Positions 7,041-11,500 of a stretch of DNA of 11,500 bases are shown here, piece after piece (positions within the stretch are counted from its first letter, which is position 1; each line of letters begins with the position of its first letter). The translations under genes were made by a program, and so were the position numbers. The stretch spans positions 126,001-137,500 of the forward strand of contig JBBHKE010003535.1 of assembly GCA_037447655.1 (NCBI GenBank), in the 5' to 3' direction. The DNA is from Zygnema cylindricum. Taxonomy: Eukaryota > Streptophyta > Zygnematophyceae > Zygnematales > Zygnemataceae. The notes under the pieces are model-generated. The model worked only from the letters and a program-made list of their open reading frames with translations, did not search any database and was not told where the DNA came from.

Positions 7041-7780
7041 ACCGCGCGTCGAATTTCAGCAGCTAGGATTATAGCCGGTTTTGATCGGGCGGCCACGATA
7101 GGCGCCGCGATCACGGAAAAGGCATTTTTGGCGTTTTACGGTATTTGCCACGTTAGATGACACGTGGCGTAATAACATTGGACTACGAGAATTCCGGAGA
7201 TTACAGGAACTAATCCTGATTTGACACGTGTCGACATTTTGGCCATGTCGTACAATGGCCGTACATAAAGTACACCGACACCTGTACTTTTTTGTACGAC
7301 ACAATAATTTGATTGGTGCCGTACTTCAGTAGATAGAGTTTTAGAGAGGGAATAGGACTTAGAAAATTTTGGGTAGGCAGCTGCCTCTCCCAGAGAACAC
7401 CCTGTATAAATGGCAAACTTTGGCCAGCCATAAATATCAATTTACTTGACCATTTTCAGTGATTCTTTTTGCTGCGGACTCATGGGAGTCCACGCTACAC
7501 AAAGGTGTAGTCGGTCAGAGTTTTTGTCTGCCAGGGTGGCTGCATTTCTAAGGGAAAGTCAAAGTGGGTGAATGTGTCCAAATCTCATATTCTAACTTTG
7601 CATTCTGTGGTGGAACTGAGCACGCATAAAGTGTTATTTCACAGGGGTGAATCTATATTGGGATTGTGACTGTCAAGGGGTCAGTCACCTAGGTTTATAT
7701 TAACTTGGAGTCGGCACTATCTAGATTAGCTTCTTTTGGATCTGCATACTCAAAGGGCCAATGGAGGTCTCAGAGTTTCA

Positions 7781-8144
7781 ACCAACCGTATGCTCTAGCA
7801 CTGAGGCGGAATATATGGTCGCTTGTCACACCGCTAAGGAGGATGTCTGGCTTCGCGTTTTGCTTTCTAATCTTCGATTCCCCCCTTTAGCTCCTACTCC
7901 TATTTTTTTTTTATTCCTAAGGGCTCTTGCTTTCATCCTTAATCTTGTTCACCACAAAAGGACAAAGCACATCGACATCCAATATCATTACTCTCGGGAG
8001 CGGGTCGAAGATGACACTCTCCAATTTCTTTATGTTAAATCCGCCGACGAAGTGGCCGATTATCTCACCAAGGCTCTTCATCGCCCTCACTTTGAGGAGC
8101 ACAGCCTCTCCTCTGGCCTTCGTCTTCCTTTTCCTCTTGATTGA
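7781..8144 (+). pseudogene. Second half of copia RNase H (plus-strand element)
   Basis: PTVCSSTEAEYMVACHTAKE, then WLRVLLSNL, VHHKRTKHIDIQYHYSRERV, then ADEVADYLTKALHRPHFE complete RNase H and run to a normal stop at 8142-8144. The catalytic Glu (STEAEY) and last Asp (KHIDI) are present, but the FCDNQGA motif is replaced by FLFLRA around a T-rich run near 7905-7920, so the third catalytic Asp is lost. An open frame from the ATG at 7761 is misleading: its first residues are the tail of LTR C. Confidence 0.92.
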
Positions 8145-8187
8145 ATTACCTTTGTTTTCATCGGAATCTACTTCCTAGTTTTCGCTT

Positions 8188-8196
8188 GAGGGGGGG
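8188..8196 (+). other. Polypurine tract of plus-strand copia element
   Basis: GAGGGGGGG, 43 bp after the RNase H stop codon and immediately before the LTR start, the normal position for the plus-strand primer. Confidence 0.75.
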
Positions 8197-8658
8197 TATT
8201 AAGGGTCATTTAGCGTCTGTTCACTTTTGGAACATCCGTACCTTTCATTATATGTGTCAGTGGTCTTGTGCGTACTTCATTTCTTACATGGGTCAAGTCT
8301 TGCTTACCGTGTTGTCCGGACGACTTGCTTTTGGTCCTGTTCGTACTTCTATACGTCGGTCCAGTCTTTTGTACTTTTCATTACATACGTCGGTCTAGTA
8401 TTTTCTACGTACAAAGTTCTTTGACCATCCATCCAGTCCTTTGACCGTCGCTCCAATCTTTCTTTTGTCTTACATACATTTATTAGAATCTAGACTATGA
8501 TACCTTTGTTACAGTGCACCGTAGAACGTTTAGACTCCACACTAATAAGCACTATATATTTTTGTATATAAGTGACTCTTCTCACTTAATGAAATCATCC
8601 CAAATACAAATCAATTTCTCTTTCAAATGCATTAATCTTTCTCTTGTGTATAATTTCA
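8197..8658 (+). mobile_element. 3' LTR (462 bp) of plus-strand copia element
   Basis: It starts TATTAAGGGTC right after the polypurine tract (TA rather than the canonical TG, probably one mutation) and ends AATTTCA. TATATAA lies at 8565-8571. U3 carries short repeats such as ACGTCGGTC at 8353 and 8387 (34 bp apart), plus related TTTGACC-type motifs near 8420-8450. The 58-bp block 8484-8541 is repeated at 6175. The boundaries are inferred from the polypurine tract, the CA end and the PBS-like sequence that follows, not from a second full LTR. Confidence 0.65.
8565..8571 (+). promoter_or_regulatory. TATA box of the 8197-8658 LTR
   Basis: TATATAA in the context TTTTTGTATATAAGTGAC, about 90 bp before the proposed LTR end. 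This is a typical U3/R arrangement for a short copia LTR. Confidence 0.55.
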
Positions 8659-8670
8659 TGGCATCCGCCA
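8659..8670 (+). other. Possible primer binding site (degenerate)
   Basis: TGGCATCCGCCA directly after the proposed LTR end matches 8 of 12 positions of the usual plant copia site TGGTATCAGAGC, complementary to initiator tRNA-Met. If real, the LTR at 8197-8658 also acted as a 5' LTR for sequence to its right. Confidence 0.3.
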
Positions 8671-8920
8671 ATCCACCTCCAATACTTCGGAGGGACAAGG
8701 AGAGGGAGAAAAATAAAAGAGGGAGAAAGAGAGATGGGGAAAAGGTAAGAAGGCAGAAAATGTCATAGGACGAGGATTTGTTGGACCTGACGTCTCAATA
8801 ATTGACAAGTTCAAAACCGAGGGCAATAAAAAGGATTGGAAGGACTATATGAAGGAGAGACAAGGGACGACTTCAATGCTGGAATGACTCTCATTGCAAC
8901 CGGGAAAATATTTTTAGTTT
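8671..8920 (+). other. Purine-rich sequence with weak coding-like traces
   Basis: From 8690 to 8765 the plus strand is almost all A and G, encoding an Arg/Lys/Glu-rich reading. Beyond it a frame reads GPDVSIIDKFKTEGNKKDW, then KDYMKERQGTTSMLE and a stop near 8887. The latter vaguely recalls the segment before the membrane part of plant ankyrin PGG-domain proteins, but the match is too short to claim. No start, splice sites or clear domain support a gene. Confidence 0.3.
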
Positions 8921-9409
8921 TTACGCGCTAGCGTCATGTGATTCCTGACAATGGCGGTCGCTGGATGCATTTGGCCACTTAACGCATTTCCAGAGGTGCG
9001 CATTTTCTTTACGATCTAGCCCTGCGGGAGAGAGGTTGGCATCTTTGGGCTTGTTTCGCATTGTCGGTCGGCCGCGGGCGGCGCAGTGGTGACGTGGGGA
9101 TTGCTGCAGTGATCCTGCAAGATCCCTTCGCTCGGGCCCGGCTGAGGAAGGCTCGGAAGTCCCAACGGACAACTTGGCAAAATCGTTGGGAAATCCAATG
9201 AATACAAGAAGTGCCCAAGGAATATGGTTGTCTTGTCGGATTGTATCCACCCTTTGCATGTGTCGGTGCGCATTAGCCGCCTGGCTATACGCTTCTGCGG
9301 ATGCATCGAAGGTTTTGTCGCACAATACACCATACTGTATGCGTATGATATACATTCGTTTAGTATGGGATGACCACATATAGAATTTCCTCTCTACTTT
9401 TCGCGCATC
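8921..9409. other. GC-rich patch, no gene supported
   Basis: The interval about 9020-9180 is markedly GC-rich compared with the AT-rich surroundings. Open frames exist on both strands here (up to 152 residues on the minus strand, 9379-8921), but none shows a motif I recognise, and GC-rich DNA has few stop codons by chance. I see no promoter or conserved domain. Confidence 0.35.
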
Positions 9410-9452
9410 TGTACAGTACAGTATGTAGCGCGGCTGCAGAAAGGCTCAATAT
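9410..9452 (+). repeat. About 42-bp direct repeat (pairs with 9777-9819)
   Basis: ACAGTACAGTATGTAGCGCG followed by GCTGCAGAAAGGCTCA recurs with a few changes from about 9778 to 9819. The two copies flank the MITE-like element, the left copy directly adjoining its terminus. They are far too long for a target-site duplication. Confidence 0.7.
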
Positions 9453-9759
9453 CATAGTTCAAAAGTAGGTGAAAGTAGGCATATACAATATGCCTATTGT
9501 ACGCAAAAACATACAATATGACCTTAAGACCGATATTGTAATCGGACCAATTCGGACAAATTACAACATTCGGACCAAAAATTGAACCAATTAAAACATT
9601 CGTACTAGAAATTTGTATTTACACCGTCAGATTTATACGATTGGACGGTTTCTGATCAAAGTAGTGATCTAAGAAGATCACATGAAAAGCCCATAACACA
9701 ACTTACGATTAAGGCGCCTACCAAAGGCTTACCATAAAAACACCTACTTTTAAACTATG
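9453..9759. mobile_element. MITE-like element with 19-bp terminal inverted repeats
   Basis: CATAGTTCAAAAGTAGGTG (9453-9471) is the reverse complement of CACCTACTTTTAAACTATG (9741-9759) except for one base. The 307-bp interior is AT-rich and non-coding, with a perfect 7-bp hairpin GTGATCT/AGATCAC (9664-9681) and partly repeated ATTCGGACCAA-type motifs. Size and termini fit a MITE. I could not find a clean target-site duplication, so the superfamily is unassigned. Confidence 0.6.
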
Positions 9760-10242
9760 CTAATAACGATCAAGGAGTACTGTACTGTAATGTAGTGCGG
9801 CTGCAGAAAGGCTCATAATCTTTTGGTAAAGTGTTCCCGTTGTTGCCTTGTTGGTGGCTCACGGGCGAGGCGCGATTTCCATGGGAAACGTGCTTAGCGT
9901 GGGACAAGTTTCAAGCTGATCCGACAAGATACTGTACCTTTGCGGACGGCTCCGAAGTGCCAACCCTTGCTAACGGGCAAAGATTCAGACTTCGTGAATT
10001 TGTTACAATATCGACAATAACGGTATCTCCATATATTGTTTATCCATTACATAACATTGCCACACTTAAAAACCACATGTTCACATCACATTACAGTTAG
10101 TAAGTTACATAGGACATGGATTGCGTATTTAGCCAATCTGTACGACTGGAAGTTACAGTACTGTATTGTAGAGGCATGTGGATTAAATCGAACAGTTCGG
10201 TCCGATACCGAATTTCATGTTTTGAGATTCAAATATTTTTAC
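9760..10242. other. Intergenic sequence, no gene supported
   Basis: Holds the second copy of the direct repeat (about 9777-9819) and a moderately GC-rich stretch (9830-9990) with an 89-residue plus-strand open frame that I do not recognise. Part of it (GATCC.ACAAGAT and GGCTC.GAAGT.CCAAC) loosely resembles 9113-9160, suggesting an old duplicated non-coding or decayed sequence. Confidence 0.35.
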
Positions 10243-10925
10243 TAGTGTTGTGTATCGGTAAAAAACTTATCGTGATAACATCGATATCGATAGTTATCCG
10301 TTATTGAACGGTCAGAGGTACCGATATATCGGTCCGAGACCAGCAAATTCCATATCGGCGATAATTATAAAAGTATAGAGTACGCATACTATAGTACCTT
10401 ATTGAATATTGTATTATGTTATTTACAATATATAGCGTGTCATGCCACATGTACGGTATTGTTCCGTAAATATTAACTGAAAATTATTACGGACAACGCA
10501 GCACAAAAAACGTTGGCCGGTTAACTGAACAAAAAAAATTACGGCGACGTACAGAATTTACAGACAAACTGGTGAACGTGGAATGGAAAAAGGACGGCAG
10601 ACATATAGTATAACGGACGCAAAATAATATTTTGCGCGCCGCAAGAATCTAACCGACTACTTGGAATGAAAAAGTACGAGAGGACAGCCAGCGTGAGCGT
10701 TGGCATCCCGGAAATGGCTCTTTTGGCAGCTTATGCTAAAAAAGTTGGCAGATTGACACGTGGCTGGTGTCCAGTGGATCCCAAGGAATAAAGGGACAAA
10801 GCCATGGCCTCGGATGTGAAAGGTACATCATTTATATTGGAACCGTACCAAAACCGTACAGACGTCATGGCGGCGACTGTACTTTTTGCGCGTCTGGGGA
10901 ATAAGACATACAGTTTAGTGTACAT

Positions 10926-10947
10926 GCCGTACATTTATATGTACGGC
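10926..10947. repeat. Perfect hairpin GCCGTACAT/ATGTACGGC
   Basis: Nine paired bases with a TTAT loop inside the hAT-like element, followed by two further related TGTACGG/CCGTACATTTA motifs up to 10979. Confidence 0.7.
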
Positions 10948-11004
10948 TAGCACATTTACTTGTACGGCCCGTACATTTATCGGTGATAGTTATCGTTATC
11001 GCTG

Positions 11005-11051
11005 TTATCGCCGATAAGTACCCGATATCGTCGGCTACTTATCGGCGATAA
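11005..11051. repeat. 16-bp perfect inverted repeat in the right subterminal zone
   Basis: TTATCGCCGATAAGTA (11005-11020) and TACTTATCGGCGATAA (11036-11051) are exact reverse complements separated by 15 bases. Each arm itself contains facing TTATCG and CGATAA motifs. Confidence 0.8.
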
Positions 11052-11149
11052 GACCAATAACGATATATCGAACCAATACATCGATTATCGGGAATCCGAA
11101 AAAAGGTCCATATCGGTTATCGGTAAATGCTTATCGATACACAACACTA

Positions 11150-11500
11150 TAAATCGGAGCTTTGAAATGTGACGGTTGTAGACGCAGGTACAACTTTGTG
11201 ACGGTTGACGACGACTACGAAATTGGTGACTCCAACAAAAACAACGACAGTTGTAGGCGGCTAGATTTTTGTAATTTTGTGACATGGCAGACGTTTAGGG
11301 TTTTGTAACATTGTGACGTCACGTTCACTTGTGACAACGTCGACGTCACAGATTCAACAACTTCCGACCATGGATACCCGATTTCGTTTTCTCTACTTTT
11401 TTCGCTCTACTTGCCATAAAAAAATACATTAAGGTAGTTTTTTTTTTTTTTTTTCAAATATTTTTCATTTCATACCAGATTTGTCTTGCCTCATTCTAAA
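11150..11500. other. Intergenic sequence with TGTGAC repeats and a T17 run
   Basis: The motif TGTGAC (or GGTGAC) recurs at irregular spacing between about 11167 and 11345, several times as TTTGTGACGG or TTGTGAC followed by GACG. A palindrome GTGACGTCAC (about 11313-11322) contains the TGACGTCA bZIP core. A run of 17 T lies at 11438-11454. I see no gene. Confidence 0.5.

Larger units (their letters stand above)
6601..7780 (+). mobile_element. LTR C (1,180 bp), solo LTR inside RNase H
   Basis: It begins TGTTGATATTTG and ends GAGTTTCA, and is a full-length homologue of LTR A in the opposite orientation. No internal region accompanies it, and the host RNase H reading continues across it, so it is a solo LTR left by recombination between two LTRs. 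Flanks are ...AAAACAAC and ACCAACC...; the expected 5-bp duplication ACAAC is not clean but would be restored by one lost CAA-type trinucleotide. It has the family TATA box (6904-6912), the box-B-like GGAATTGATCC (6805-6815, minus sense), two G-boxes and the leader hairpin. Confidence 0.9.
10243..11149. mobile_element. Non-autonomous hAT-like DNA transposon (907 bp)
   Basis: The ends TAGTGTTGTGTATCGGTAA (10243-10261) and, reversed, TAGTGTTGTGTATCGATAA (11149-11131) match at 18 of 19 positions. TAGTG...CACTA ends fit hAT transposons. Both subterminal zones (about 10243-10370 and 10978-11149) are crowded with TATCG/CGATA motifs, as expected for clustered transposase-binding sites. The middle encodes no transposase, so movement would need one supplied elsewhere. 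No 8-bp target duplication is visible (ATTTTTAC left, TAAATCGG right), so the insertion is old or the ends are slightly misplaced. Confidence 0.65.

Noticed and set aside
8514-8768. 84-residue open frame spanning the LTR end
   Set aside because: It starts inside the LTR and its tail is a low-complexity purine tract; no Gag motif follows the proposed primer site.
8921-9379. 152-residue minus-strand open frame in the GC-rich patch
   Set aside because: No domain recognised, other long frames overlap it on both strands, and high GC lowers stop frequency. Described only as a patch.
9831-10100. 89-residue plus-strand open frame
   Set aside because: No recognisable domain, no promoter or splice context, and it sits among transposon remnants.

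Overview
This looks like nuclear DNA from a plant, most likely a repeat-rich seed plant. I recognise no intact cellular gene. The supportable coding sequence is broken Ty1/copia retrotransposon polyprotein: gag zinc knuckle, GAG-pre-integrase, integrase, reverse transcriptase (RT) and RNase H. It carries frameshifts, in-frame stops and large deletions. LTRs have TG...CA ends, plant-style TATA boxes and polypurine tracts. Nothing in the sequence identifies a species.

Layout. (1) 1-1873, minus strand: a pol fragment of copia element 1, ordered from high to low coordinate as GAG-pre-integrase, integrase and start of RT, with two compensating frameshifts, one stop and a 57-bp tandem repeat in the integrase-RT linker. 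(2) 1874-6174, minus strand: a tandem array of one other copia family, ordered from high to low as truncated RT/RNase H (6174-5373), polypurine tract, LTR B (5355-4410), a deleted internal region carrying gag plus RT/RNase H remnants (4409-3060), then LTR A (3059-1874). LTR A abuts element 1 at a sharp junction. (3) 6175-8658, plus strand: a fragment of a further copia element, with RNase H split by a 1,180-bp solo LTR (LTR C, 6601-7780) of the same family as A and B but in opposite orientation. Its own polypurine tract and 462-bp LTR follow. A 58-bp piece of that LTR recurs at 6175-6232, marking an internally deleted 5' end. (4) 8659-11500: non-coding DNA with a GC-rich patch, a roughly 300-bp MITE-like element (9453-9759), a 907-bp non-autonomous hAT-like element (10243-11149) rich in TATCG motifs, and simple repeats at the end.

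Working together. None of these genes forms a functional pathway. The window is a nested and rearranged retrotransposon graveyard. The features most worth following are the three related LTRs (A and B direct, C inverted, giving two 1.2-kb inverted arms), a tRNA-like segment and a hairpin conserved inside them, and the shared-LTR tandem structure. I found no convincing evidence of an undescribed multi-gene system.
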